A stretch of DNA of 64,000 bases, from contig CAWIKR010000003.1 of NCBI GenBank assembly GCA_963836775.1, positions 3,224,001 through 3,288,000 of the forward strand, given 5' to 3'. Below are positions 33,822 to 42,857 of the stretch, piece after piece. Numbering within the stretch: the first letter of the stretch is position 1; each line of letters starts with the position of its first letter. A program made the translations under genes and the position numbers. Under the pieces are notes generated by a model, which ran no database searches, was not told where the DNA came from, and was given only the letters and a program-made list of their open reading frames with translations. The stretch is from DASQPR01 sp963836775 (lineage in GTDB: Bacteria > Actinomycetota > Actinomycetes > Mycobacteriales > Micromonosporaceae).

Positions 33822-34397
33822 CTACCGGCCGGGTTGCCCGGCCACCGTGTTCTGTGGCCGGCGCTGACGGGCACGTGTCACGGCGCCAAGGATGATCTTG
33901 GCTCCGATCCCGATGATGAGCAGATCGGCGGCCATCTGCCCGGTGACCAGGAGACGTGCCCCCTCTGACTTGGCTGTGATGTCACCGAATCCGACGGTGG
34001 AGAATACCGTGACGGTGAAGTACAGCGCGTCGGTGTGGGTCAGTTTCTCGCCGAAGTTGCCGGCGGAAACCGCCGCCATGACGACGTAGGTGCCGGAAAA
34101 CAGCAGCAGGAACAGCGGGACGCTGGTGGCCAGGGCCTCGACGGCCCGCACGCCAGGGAACCGCGCCTGGATGATCGAGCGGGCCTGGAAGATCACCAAC
34201 GCGATGAACGCCAGCAGCCCGATGATCAGTGCGGTAGCGGCGATCCAGGTCGCGATATGGTCCAGCGGCAGCACGTAGTAGATGACGACGAGCGCGGCAG
34301 TGGTTCCCAGGGCCCGCAGTCCACCCAACACCATGGAGCGGATTGACGGGTGTAACTCGCCCGGGTTACCCGGCGCGGGGCCGGTGCTGTCAGTCAT
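33822..34397 (-). CDS. Two-pore-loop type potassium channel (Ion_trans_2)
   Basis: 191 aa membrane protein. About four hydrophobic segments are seen (TAALVVIYYVLPL, IAATALIIGLLAFIALVIF, VPLFLLLFSGTYVVMAAV and the last near LLVTGQMAADLLIIGIG). The pore loop DALYFTVTVFSTVGFGDI carries the K+ filter TVGFGD near residue 140. There is no TrkA/RCK domain, so gating is not by bound nucleotide. It ends at a GC-rich hairpin facing ppk2. Confidence 0.9.
   Translation of the reverse strand: MTDSTGPAPGNPGELHPSIRSMVLGGLRALGTTAALVVIYYVLPLDHIATWIAATALIIGLLAFIALVIFQARSIIQARFPGVRAVEALATSVPLFLLLFSGTYVVMAAVSAGNFGEKLTHTDALYFTVTVFSTVGFGDITAKSEGARLLVTGQMAADLLIIGIGAKIILGAVTRARQRRPQNTVAGQPGR
33827..33843. terminator. 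GC-rich hairpin between ppk2 and the K+ channel gene
   Basis: Arms GGCCGGG and CCCGGCC with loop TTG lie at the very end of the channel gene, 76 bp beyond the ppk2 stop. It may stop both convergent transcripts. There is no T-run, so it is a weak intrinsic terminator at best. Confidence 0.3.
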
Positions 34398-34954
34398 CGG
34401 GCCAGGCTAACGGGCGGCGCCATAAGGACATCTGGGCTCGCCACCAGGTCATCGAACTCGCTCACCTCGGGCCTGCCTTCCGGGCGCCCCGCACCGTCTG
34501 CAGTCTGCCACGTGAGTGGGTCGCTGCTCGCGACTTTCGACAACTTGCGGTGGGCGAGACAACGCCCGCTCTGCTCGCTCCTCGACGTTCGTCGGAGTCG
34601 TTCCAGGTGATCGACCTGCCAGCATCATTTGCTGATGAATACGGTCGTACTTCGCGTAACGTCTCATCTGACGGCGCCGTTCCTCGGCACTCGCCGCCCA
34701 CGGACATGTCGCCGCCAAGTCGCGTGCGGTTTCGGTTGGAGTGACGCGAGCATGGCAACGGACGAGATCTTCGGCCCGACCCCATTCGTGGGCCGGTCGC
34801 CCGTGGTCGACGTGGCAGCCATGACTGAAGAATCTGCGTCTGGCGCCGGCATTGCGCTCGAGATCATGTTCACCACCTGCTCATACGCATTCGGTCGGGT
34901 CTGCGGCGGAGAGCGGTCCGCGTGCGCACGGCCCGACACTTGCGGGCGGCGGCG
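34398..34954. other. Gene-poor stretch of 557 bases
   Basis: Several open frames of 60-110 codons exist here on both strands, but none has a recognisable domain, membrane segment or ribosome site. I call no gene. It presumably holds the promoters for the divergent channel and permease genes. Confidence 0.5.
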
Positions 34955-36757
34955 ATGAGCTCAGCAGCAACCAGCCTCATCATCCTCGCCTGCGTCGTTG
35001 CGGTGTTCATCTGGAACCGGCTGCCTGTCACTGTTGTCGCGCTGCTGACCGCACTCTCGCTGTACGCGTTCGGTGTGCTGTCCCTGGACAAGGCGTTGGC
35101 TGGGTTTGGTGATCCGATCATTGTGTTTATCGCATCGCTCTTCGTCGTCAGCGAGGGTATCGACGCAAGCGGTGTGAGTGCCTGGGCCGGTCAGGCGCTC
35201 ATCGAGCGCGGTGGGCGTGGGCACGTGCGCTTGGTCGTAGCGGTGCTGGCGTTGGCCGCGATCGCGGCTGCGTTGATCACGCCCAACGGCGCCGTGGCCG
35301 CACTCTTGCCGATGGTCGTGATGCTCGCCATCCGAACCGGGCGGACGCCCTCGCAAATGCTTATGCCGCTCGCGTTCGCCAGTGGTGCCGGCGCTCTGCT
35401 CGCGCTCACTGGCAGTCCGGTCAACGTGATCGTGTCAGAGGCGGCCGCGTCGGCGCCGGGTGGAAAAGGCTTCAGTTACTTCAGCTTCGCGATCGTGGGC
35501 GTACCGCTCGTCATCAGCACCATCGCACTGTCCGTGTGGCTCGCGCCGCGGGTGCTTCCCACCCGGGTATCCAAGAGGACACCACCGGACCTCTCCGGCT
35601 ACGCCGACATGTTGGCGCACCATTACGACATCGAGGATGGGCTCTACCGACTACGCGTGCGTCCCGGTTCGCCGCTAATCGGCGTGGACATCGCCGATGA
35701 ATCGATCACTGACTACCCGAACGTGTCGATTCTCGGCTGTCACGACAGGTCGGGCCACATGCGCACCGGTCCAGTGCAAGTCGACGACCTGCTGATCGTG
35801 AGTGGTGCATCTCGCGAGATCAGTCATATGACTGTCGACCAACGGCTCGCCGTCGCCACACGTCCGTTCGTGGGCGATGACGGTGTCTTGGTCAGTACGG
35901 AGATGGGCGTCGCTGAGGTGATCATACCGCCGCGCTCACCGCTTGTTGGCGAGACGATTTACCCGGGTATGTTGCGCGGCGCCGACGTGGTGATCCTCGC
36001 AATTCGGCGGCTCGGCCGCGACCTCGGCCCCGTACACACGAAGTTGGCGGAGGGCGACTCGATGCTCGTCCACGGTGCTTGGCCGGCGATCGAGGAACTG
36101 GCGTCGCAACGGGACGTACTCGTGGTCGACTCTCCGGACATCGTCCAGCGCCAGGTCGTGCCCCTCGGCTCGGCCGCGGTCCGCGCGTTGTTGATCCTCG
36201 CGGGCATGGTGGTGCTGCTGGCGATCGGCGTCGTTCCACCGGCGGTGGCCGCCTTGCTGGCCGCGATCGCGATGACTCTGTCGGGGGTGATCACTGAACA
36301 GCAGGCGATCCGCTCTGTCTCCTGGCAGACCATCATTCTCATCGGAGGACTGATTCCGCTCTCGACGGCCATCAAGGAGAGCGGCGCGGCGGACGACATA
36401 GCCAAGATCATGGTGGACATCGTCGGATCTGGTCGGCCGTACCTACTGCTCCTTGCGCTATTCGTCCTGACGGCCGCGCTCGGTCAGTTCGTCAGCAACA
36501 CCGCGACAGCGCTCATCGTTGCGCCGATCGCGGTGGTCGCGGCCGGAAACGCGGGAGTGTCTGCACGCCCGATGGTCATGGTGATCGCCGTCGCCGGCGC
36601 GGCCTCGTTCCTGACGCCGATCGCGACCGCCACCAACATGATGGTGACGGGACCGGGCGCGTACCGCTTCGGCGACTTCTGGCGCCTTGGCCTGCCTCTG
36701 ATGCTGGTATGGCTGATCATCGCACTCGCGGTGATCCCGCTGGCATGGCCATTCTGA
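34955..36757 (+). CDS. SLC13-family permease with TrkA-C domains
   Basis: 600 aa. Transmembrane segments run from residue 5 to about 200 and again from about 405 to the end (about 11-12 in all). Between them, at about 215-385, are two RCK_C/TrkA-C type units (YRLRVRPGSPLIGVDI..., AEVIIPPRSPLVGETIYP...). The SLC13 hallmark loops are LTGSPVNVIVSEAAA (first half) and SNTATALIVAPIA with TPIATATNMMVTGPG (second half). The family imports sulfate, dicarboxylates or other anions with Na+; the substrate cannot be told. ATG 34955 is preferred over 34922. Confidence 0.9.
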   Translation: MSSAATSLIILACVVAVFIWNRLPVTVVALLTALSLYAFGVLSLDKALAGFGDPIIVFIASLFVVSEGIDASGVSAWAGQALIERGGRGHVRLVVAVLALAAIAAALITPNGAVAALLPMVVMLAIRTGRTPSQMLMPLAFASGAGALLALTGSPVNVIVSEAAASAPGGKGFSYFSFAIVGVPLVISTIALSVWLAPRVLPTRVSKRTPPDLSGYADMLAHHYDIEDGLYRLRVRPGSPLIGVDIADESITDYPNVSILGCHDRSGHMRTGPVQVDDLLIVSGASREISHMTVDQRLAVATRPFVGDDGVLVSTEMGVAEVIIPPRSPLVGETIYPGMLRGADVVILAIRRLGRDLGPVHTKLAEGDSMLVHGAWPAIEELASQRDVLVVDSPDIVQRQVVPLGSAAVRALLILAGMVVLLAIGVVPPAVAALLAAIAMTLSGVITEQQAIRSVSWQTIILIGGLIPLSTAIKESGAADDIAKIMVDIVGSGRPYLLLLALFVLTAALGQFVSNTATALIVAPIAVVAAGNAGVSARPMVMVIAVAGAASFLTPIATATNMMVTGPGAYRFGDFWRLGLPLMLVWLIIALAVIPLAWPF

Positions 36758-36758
36758 G

Positions 36759-36782
36759 CGCCTCAGACCCTTCTCGGAGGCG
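36759..36782. terminator. Possible terminator hairpin after the SLC13 gene
   Basis: Arms CGCCTC and GAGGCG with a 12-base loop start 2 bp after the permease stop and lie before the convergent hydrolase gene. The stem is short and has no T-run. Confidence 0.25.
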
Positions 36783-36874
36783 TTGCAAGTGACCATGCCG
36801 AGACGTTGGAGCGAGCAATGGCGTTTCAGCAAGAGCCTCCGTGCACACCGGGACAGAGTCACGGCGAGCCCGTT

Positions 36875-37610
36875 TCAGACAGTTTGGATGGCCGCTTGGC
36901 GGATTGTTTCGGTGACGACGGCGGGGTGACTGATCATCGACAGGTGGCCGGCGTCGACCCGGGTGATCGTCGCTCCTGGCACGCTCTGCCATGAACTGTT
37001 GCTGCGCGGGAACGATAATCCTGTCGGAGGTGCCGAGCACGTACCAGGATCGGATGGTCTTCCAGGCCGGCGCCCCGGATGGTGCGTTCCCGGCGCTGAG
37101 CGAGAGTGGGCGCTGACTGCAGTAGAGAAGCTCAGCGGTTTCGATCGCCAGTCCGCTGGCGAACGTCGGGACGAACAAGATCCTTTTGAGGTAAAGGTCG
37201 ACGTCGCCCTCCGGTGCTCCTGGGTAAGGCACCGAGTCGAAGACGGTCGCAGGGTCGGCCGCCACGGCGGAATCGGCGCCCGCAAGCGGGAACACCGTCT
37301 CACCCTCGTCCGGAGCGAACGCGTCGACATAGACGAGCGCCTTGATGTTGCTGTTGCCGGCGGCTGCATTCGTGATCACGGCGCCGCCGTAGGAGTGCCC
37401 GACCAGAACGATCGGCCCATCGATAGTGGACAGGAAACTGGCGACGTTTGCGGCGTCGTTCGGCAAACTCCGCAACAGATTGGGTGGAACCCGCACCGTG
37501 TAGCCGTCGCGACTCAGACGCGGCGTGACGCCGTTCCACGAGGAGCCGTCAGCCCACGCGCCATGGATGAGGACGATAGTCGCTGAGGTCGGCAGATGAT
37601 CTTCGGACAC
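36875..37610 (-). pseudogene. Alpha/beta hydrolase, frameshifted near the C-terminus
   Basis: The N-terminal about 210 codons read as a complete alpha/beta hydrolase: VLIHGAWADGSSWNGV (oxyanion His-Gly), VGHSYGGAVI (nucleophile Ser near 93) and DAFAPDEGETV. After FMAERA the frame goes off into Arg-rich nonsense, while the next frame continues perfectly with GATITRVDAGHLSMISHPAVV (catalytic His) and stops at 36875. One extra base at about 36977 explains this. Without it the protein would be about 244 aa, normal for the family. It may be a young pseudogene or a sequence error. Confidence 0.8.
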
Positions 37611-37747
37611 AGTATCTCCTGCTTATAGGCGTTACAGAGTCCGAATTGATCCTAGAACCGAAATCGGCGGCGGGGGCCGCGATGAGATTTGTCGGTCCGA
37701 CGTTGCCCCGTGGAGGCAGCGAGCCACTGTTCGTGCGGGGTGAGCGA

Positions 37748-38135
37748 CTGACGTCGCCGACGAATTTCCGGTCACCAACTTATGCAGGGCGAGGATGTAC
37801 GAGGCACCTGGCGTACCGCATAGCGCGCCGATGAGCACCGCGAGCCCGAACCGGGGCTCGTGCAGGACACGATGGACCCACCCCTCCAGCTTTGACCTCA
37901 ACCCATGCGCTGCCGAAGCATGTATCGCCTCCGGTGCAGATGCCGGCGATTGGCGGCGAGCAGCGCGCCGACCGCTAGCAACGGCACCCCCAATGCCAGG
38001 TCGAGCCCGGCGCTGGCGGGAGCCCTGTACACCGATGAGATGAGCGCGGAGGACGAGGACGTCGAGAAGTCCGACGGTCAATGCCAGGCCGATGCCCCCC
38101 AGCAGGAAGCACACGAACATCGGGCGAGGCCGCTG
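37748..38135 (-). pseudogene. Relic of a GAP-family (Sap) membrane protein
   Basis: Pieces in different frames line up in order: RPMFVCFLLGGIGLALTVGLL, then (next frame) ALISSVYRAPASAGLDLALG and PLLAVGALLAANRR, then (first frame) EGWVHRVLHEPRFGLAVLIG and TPGASYILALHKLVTG. This matches GAP-family (sulfolipid-addressing-like) membrane proteins. At least two frameshifts (near 38035 and 37900) and a missing N-terminus make it non-functional. It abuts the end of the G6PD gene. Confidence 0.6.
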
Positions 38136-38160
38136 CACGGTCGGCCCGGCTGCGCGTTCA

Positions 38161-39549
38161 TCAGTCCTTTCGAGACGCCGCCGGGTCGTGCCAGGTGTCC
38201 CGGTCAGGTAGCAGCCGGTCCGCCTCCTTCGGGCCCCAGCTTCCTTTGGCATAAGGGTGGACGGGTACGGCGTCGCCCAGCACTGGGTCGACGATCCGCC
38301 AGGCTTCCTCGACGGTATCCTGCCGCGCGAACTGCCAGCGCTGGCCCATCAGCGCGGCGCCGATCAGCCGGTTGTAGGGACGCTCATCGCTGCCTTCCTG
38401 CTGGGCGAACGTTAGGGCTTCGGTCTGCGGCTCCCAGCCGACGCCGGGCTTCTTGCCCGATAGCGTGAGTGTGACCGCGGTCTCCGGCCAGACTCGGAAC
38501 CGGAGCTCGTTGTTGTGTGGCAGCGGAGCCAGGCCGAAGATGTCGCGGGGTGGGTGCTTGAACCGGACGCTGACCTCGGTGGCGGTGACCGGCATGCATT
38601 TGCCGGCCCGAATTACGATCGGCACCCCCGCCCATCGCCACGAGTCGGATTCCAGCCGGATGGCGGCGAAGGTCTCCACCGTGGAGTCCTTCGCAACACC
38701 TTTCACATCGCGATAGCCCTCGTACTGGCCGCGCACCGTGCGCTCCGGGCTGAGTGAGGTAAGCGAGGCCACCAGCCGCGCCTTGGAGTCCCGCCAGTTC
38801 GTAATGCCCTTCCCTTCGGGCGGATCGGCCATCACCGTGGCCAGCACCTGCAGCATGTGGTTCTGGATCACGTCGCGGATGGCGCCGGTGTGGTCGTAGA
38901 ACGAGCCACGATCGGATACATCGAACTCCTCCGCCATCGTGATCTGGATGCTCTCCACGTATGTCCTGTTGAGCAGCGGCTCGATCACCGCATTCGCGAA
39001 CCGGTCGAACAGTACGTTCTCGACCGGCTCGAAGGCGAGCCAGTCGTCGACCCGGAAAATAGCGTCCTCCGAGAAATACTGGTGCATAGTCTCATTGAGC
39101 TTCTTTGAGCTGGCCAGGTCCTCGCCGAATGGCTTCTCCACCATCACGCGCGCGCCAGGCGCACGTCCGGCGGTGGCGATCCCCTTGGCGATCCGCCCGA
39201 ACAGGAATGCCGGCACCTCGAAGTAGAACAGCAGATCCTTGCCCGGCCCTGCCGCATCCGACATGGCCTTATAGGTGGCGTCGTCATCGAGGTCGCCGTC
39301 GACGTAGCGCAAGAGGCTGAGCATCTTCTTAGCCGCCGGGCTGCCAGCGTCCATCTTGTTCAATTTCAATGATGCGGCGGCGTAGTCACGGAACTGCTCC
39401 AGGCCCCAGCCGCTCTTGGCTACCCCCACAACCGGGAAGTCCAGCACTCCGCGTTCGACCAATCCGACCAGCGCAGGGAAAGTCTCCAGCTTGGCCAGAT
39501 CACCCGTCGCCCCGAAGATCACCAACGCATCGCAGCTATTTCCTGCCAT
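38161..39549 (-). CDS. zwf: Glucose-6-phosphate dehydrogenase family protein, atypical substrate site
   Basis: 462 aa. The Rossmann motif GATGDLAKLETFPAL (residues 13-27), MVEKPFGEDL and QNHMLQVLA (the catalytic His of the NH pair) are all present, and the C-terminal domain is full length. But the phosphate-binding signature, normally R-[IV]-D-H-[YF]-L-G-K-E, reads RVDDWLAFE: His is replaced by Asp and Lys by Phe. The DNA leaves no doubt. Either this is a subfamily that binds glucose 6-phosphate differently or it uses another sugar. No gnd, tal or opcA gene is adjacent. The name zwf is by family only. Confidence 0.85.
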   Translation of the reverse strand: MAGNSCDALVIFGATGDLAKLETFPALVGLVERGVLDFPVVGVAKSGWGLEQFRDYAAASLKLNKMDAGSPAAKKMLSLLRYVDGDLDDDATYKAMSDAAGPGKDLLFYFEVPAFLFGRIAKGIATAGRAPGARVMVEKPFGEDLASSKKLNETMHQYFSEDAIFRVDDWLAFEPVENVLFDRFANAVIEPLLNRTYVESIQITMAEEFDVSDRGSFYDHTGAIRDVIQNHMLQVLATVMADPPEGKGITNWRDSKARLVASLTSLSPERTVRGQYEGYRDVKGVAKDSTVETFAAIRLESDSWRWAGVPIVIRAGKCMPVTATEVSVRFKHPPRDIFGLAPLPHNNELRFRVWPETAVTLTLSGKKPGVGWEPQTEALTFAQQEGSDERPYNRLIGAALMGQRWQFARQDTVEEAWRIVDPVLGDAVPVHPYAKGSWGPKEADRLLPDRDTWHDPAASRKD

Positions 39550-40398
39550 GACTGCTCCTCCTGCTTAGTTGTCCCGTCGTCCCAGCCCCGGCGGAACGCT
39601 GATGGCATCGCCCCGCAAGGTCAGGTTTTCGCGCCGCGGTCAACTCCCGCCTTCTGCGCACGCCGAAGCCGGATGTGGTGGTGGGAAGTGCGCAGACAAT
39701 TGCGGTCGGCCGAAGTCGGATCTGCTGATCACCCTCCGGAGCACGCAACAGCCCACGCCGCCCAGAGATGCGCCATGCTGACCGCGATACCCGTGTACAG
39801 CGCGTACGACTACAGCATGCCCCAGGGCGTCCGGGCGTATTGCTGACTCTGGTCGATCGACCGCCCAGGATCAGCAGATCGCCCACCGGCATTCGAATAC
39901 ATGCGCGCCGGAGGGGCGGACCAGTCGGCCTGTACGCCGAGTTCTGTCTCCGATACCCAAGCGCCGGGTTGCGGCCATCCATCGCGGCGGTGGCATGTTC
40001 GCGTCCGGTAATGCGTGGCGCGACGGGACGGCAGCACTACCGGCGGCGACGTAGGTCAGCATGTAAAGGAATCGTCGAGGTGGGGCTGTCCGGGGTGCCG
40101 GAATTGTCGTACGTATGTTCTGGGTACCTGCTTGAGTGCGGCGACAAGGCGTCCACACCGTTCACGTTAAACGTGGCCGCAGAGGTCCGACGGCGTACAT
40201 GGTGCCGAGCTGCGCACTCGACACCGGCACCCACACCCGGATGAACATCGACGTCACCCCGCCACCGCGCAGACCACCCAGACGTCACCGCCGACGAAAC
40301 GGTCTATCAACAACAGCGCGACCAACACGGTCGTCAACAACGCCGCCGCAAGTGGCGGTGGTCACCGGCCACGGGCATCGACCCGCACTGCCGCCCGC
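39550..40398. other. Gene-poor stretch of 849 bases
   Basis: No open frame here has a recognisable domain. A palindrome with arms CACGTT and AACGTG (40163-40175, one central A) is the only sequence signal I see. The stretch may be degenerate coding DNA. Confidence 0.5.
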
Positions 40399-41016
40399 CT
40401 ACCGACTCCGAAGCATCGCCACTCCCTCACCGGACAGGTCATCCAGTGCCGCTTTTCGTCCGGTCATGGCCATGACGAGCGCTATTGCCGGACCGCTTAC
40501 TTCCGGGCCACTGCCATGGCTCCAGTCCGCGTCGGTGGCCTTCATAGTGAGGCCGGCTATCCGGTTCTTCGATCCGATCAACAGGTTGCTGCCTTTGTAA
40601 AAGTCCGCGACCGCAATAACATGATCAACCGGATGATCGCGGTACGTGCCGAGCGACCGGAAGATGTCCTCGCCGTGGACGATCGTCTCGCCCAGCCAGG
40701 ATGGCGCGGGGCCCGGTGGCGCACTATGGGCGCCGACGAGCGAGCGATACAGGTCGACCAACTGAGCGTTCGTTCGGTCGGTGCCGACCCGGCTTATCTC
40801 CTTGGCGGTCATCGCCTGAAAATTGAATCCGCCGGCAGCCATCTTCCCGAAGAACTTCGGTGGGTTCATCTGAGCGGTGGCGATCATGTGTGAGACCACC
40901 TCACGATTCGTCCACCGGCCACACAGCGACGGCTTTGCCCACTCGTCGGGCGGCAGTGCGGCTAACGCGTCAGACAGCGAGGCGCGTTCCGACTCGATCA
41001 TGTCCCAGGTGCTCAT
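40399..41016 (-). CDS. TIGR03083/TIGR03086-like maleylpyruvate isomerase-fold protein
   Basis: 205 aa, DinB/MDMPI four-helix fold. It starts STWDMIESERASLSDALAALPPDEWAKPSLCGRWTNREVVSHM, the family's N-terminal signature with the metal-binding His at about residue 42, and later has ETIVHGEDIFRSLG with the second metal-binding His. Members are mycothiol-dependent enzymes or uncharacterised metal proteins. GGAGG lies 4 nt before ATG 41016. Alone on its strand. Confidence 0.85.
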   Translation of the reverse strand: MSTWDMIESERASLSDALAALPPDEWAKPSLCGRWTNREVVSHMIATAQMNPPKFFGKMAAGGFNFQAMTAKEISRVGTDRTNAQLVDLYRSLVGAHSAPPGPAPSWLGETIVHGEDIFRSLGTYRDHPVDHVIAVADFYKGSNLLIGSKNRIAGLTMKATDADWSHGSGPEVSGPAIALVMAMTGRKAALDDLSGEGVAMLRSR

Positions 41017-41296
41017 GGTTCCTCCCAATGGCAACCACGCTCCGCTCCCTGCAGGCGAGAGCCGCAGCGACCATGCTCGAAACACTCCGGTGATCGCCAC
41101 TAGTCCCATTGAGCTACTAGATCAGCCGTCGCGCAAGGATCCTGACCCACCGACGAAGCCTCGAGCGATCTTGGGCCCGAATCCAGGGTGTCCGCGTGCG
41201 ATCGATCGCCTCAGGAATCCCTGTGGTCACCGAGCCGTTCCCGGCGCGACTCGATGTTCAGGGTTTCCAACGACACAGGCCTCCTGGCGCGTCGCG

Positions 41297-41839
41297 TCAG
41301 GGCACCTTTACATGCTCTACCTGGGCGTTTCCCAACATCACACTCACACTGCTGCCGTGGTGGACCCAGTTTCCGGGGTTGATGAACACCAGGTAATAGG
41401 TGACACCGGCTTTGAACGGTCCGGTGTGCGAGTGGTTCATGAGCAGCTCGTGCACCACAAGACCCGACTGTTCATCCACCACGGCGGGTGGAGTGGCCGG
41501 ATCGTGTACGGCGTTCGCCCGGTCGGGGTCGACGACCTCGAACCGCAGATCCACCAGACCGCCGTCGCCGGTCACCGCCACCTGCGTGATCTTCACGCCG
41601 CTACGCTGAACCAAACCATCAGCGGAGACGATGGGACGTTGCCACGAGACTGGGACCTTGGTGGCGTCCTGCTTCCCGCCGCCGATCACATGCGTGAAGA
41701 ACAGCACTAGGCCCGCGACCACGATCACGGCGAGGACACCGACGGCGCCGCCGAGGAGGCGGACATGCCGGCTCACCCAGCGCCGCTCGGGCGGTGCTGG
41801 GTGAGCCGATGGGGGCGTGGGGGCGGTTCTGACTGCCAT
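41297..41839 (-). CDS. Membrane-anchored cupredoxin-like protein
   Basis: 180 aa. One transmembrane helix (LLGGAVGVLAVIVVAGLVLFF, residues about 29-49) is followed by an extracellular domain. The domain ends HTGPFKAGVTYYLVFINPGNWVHHGSSVSVMLGNAQVEHVKVP, with His residues but no Cys, so a type 1 copper site is unlikely. It is the last gene of the leftward copper-oxidase operon, 11 bp after the preceding gene. It could act as an anchor or a copper carrier for the secreted oxidases; this is inference. Confidence 0.65.
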   Translation of the reverse strand: MAVRTAPTPPSAHPAPPERRWVSRHVRLLGGAVGVLAVIVVAGLVLFFTHVIGGGKQDATKVPVSWQRPIVSADGLVQRSGVKITQVAVTGDGGLVDLRFEVVDPDRANAVHDPATPPAVVDEQSGLVVHELLMNHSHTGPFKAGVTYYLVFINPGNWVHHGSSVSVMLGNAQVEHVKVP

Positions 41840-41850
41840 CGCGCCTCACC

Positions 41851-42828
41851 TCACGGCTGGATGAACGTCAACATGCCGCCACCCGTACCAGGGGTTGGGC
41901 TCGGCCCGGCCTGCGGACCGTTGGTGATGTGCAACTGCCGGTTGTAGAGCGGGAAGCCGTGCGTACTCGGTGGCGAACCCGCAGGGACGGTGGCGATCGC
42001 GTCCTCGGTCGCCCCGGCCGGGATCGTCTCGGCATCGGCGCCCAGCGGGTTGTTCAACAGTCGCGCGTCCCGGGCCACGACCTGCTCATGCATGCCGAGC
42101 AGCATCATCGTGGTGTTGTCGAAACCAGCATTGAGATACCGCAGCAGGACCCGCTGCCCGGCCAACGCCGTGATCGGCGTGGTGTCCGGGTATGCCTTGC
42201 CGTTGATCAGCCAGTACGTCGCACTGTAGGTGTGCATGTCGAAGGTGTCCGGCGCGGCGTTGAAGTTCGGGTCGATGGCGCCGAGGACGAGAAGTGACTC
42301 CACGGCGTACGCGGTCGTCGCGCTGTCGTACGCCTGGTTGGCGGTGGTCGGCCGGACGATCAGCGCACCGTAGAGACCCATGGCCGCTTGGCGTCCCGCG
42401 TTACCCCCACTTTGATAGAGGTATGTGCCGGGTCTGCTCGCCGTGAACGTACGGGTCACCGTGGCGCCGACCGCAGCGTCGGTGGGGCCGGTGTTGAAGT
42501 CCACGCCGGGGATCTCGAACGCGAGCGTGTGCCCGGCCGGGAGGGCGTTCGTGACGTTGATCGTCACGGTGTCCCCCTCGGTCACACTCAGGACCGGTCC
42601 CGGTAGTCCGGCGGTGGCCGTCGCACAGTCCCCCGGTGTCGTCGGCGTGCCGAATCCCCAGATGGGAACGCTGACCGCGCCCGGCATCGTCACCATCCCC
42701 GCCTTGGCGCATAGGTTGATGGACACCGGTGCCGCCGACGCGCTGGACGTCGCCAGTCCGAGCCCGGCCCCGGCCATGACCAGCACGACCAGGCTTCTGG
42801 TCGCCTTGGTGCGCATGGGTACCCGCAT
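41851..42828 (-). CDS. Secreted cupredoxin-fold protein without copper ligands
   Basis: 325 aa with a Sec signal peptide (SLVVLVMAGAGLGLATSSASA, cleavage near 37). The mature part has two cupredoxin domains in the pattern of multicopper oxidases: VTEGDTVTINVTNALPAGHTL ... PGTYLYQSGG ... MGLYGALIVRP and QRVLLRYLNAGFDNTTMMLLGMHEQVV. The usual HxH copper motifs are missing (PGTYLYQSG where PGTYWYHSH is expected). The gene is a shorter paralogue of the 688-aa gene before it. It may be a structural partner. The start at 42828 has GGAGAG upstream and leaves 29 bp from the previous gene. Confidence 0.78.
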   Translation of the reverse strand: MRVPMRTKATRSLVVLVMAGAGLGLATSSASAAPVSINLCAKAGMVTMPGAVSVPIWGFGTPTTPGDCATATAGLPGPVLSVTEGDTVTINVTNALPAGHTLAFEIPGVDFNTGPTDAAVGATVTRTFTASRPGTYLYQSGGNAGRQAAMGLYGALIVRPTTANQAYDSATTAYAVESLLVLGAIDPNFNAAPDTFDMHTYSATYWLINGKAYPDTTPITALAGQRVLLRYLNAGFDNTTMMLLGMHEQVVARDARLLNNPLGADAETIPAGATEDAIATVPAGSPPSTHGFPLYNRQLHITNGPQAGPSPTPGTGGGMLTFIQP

Positions 42829-42857
42829 TGCCCGTCTCTCCTTATTCTCGCCGCTGA

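Noticed and set aside
34752..34958. 68-codon rightward open frame before the SLC13 permease
   Set aside because: No recognisable domain, no ribosome site, and its end overlaps the permease start; composition looks random.
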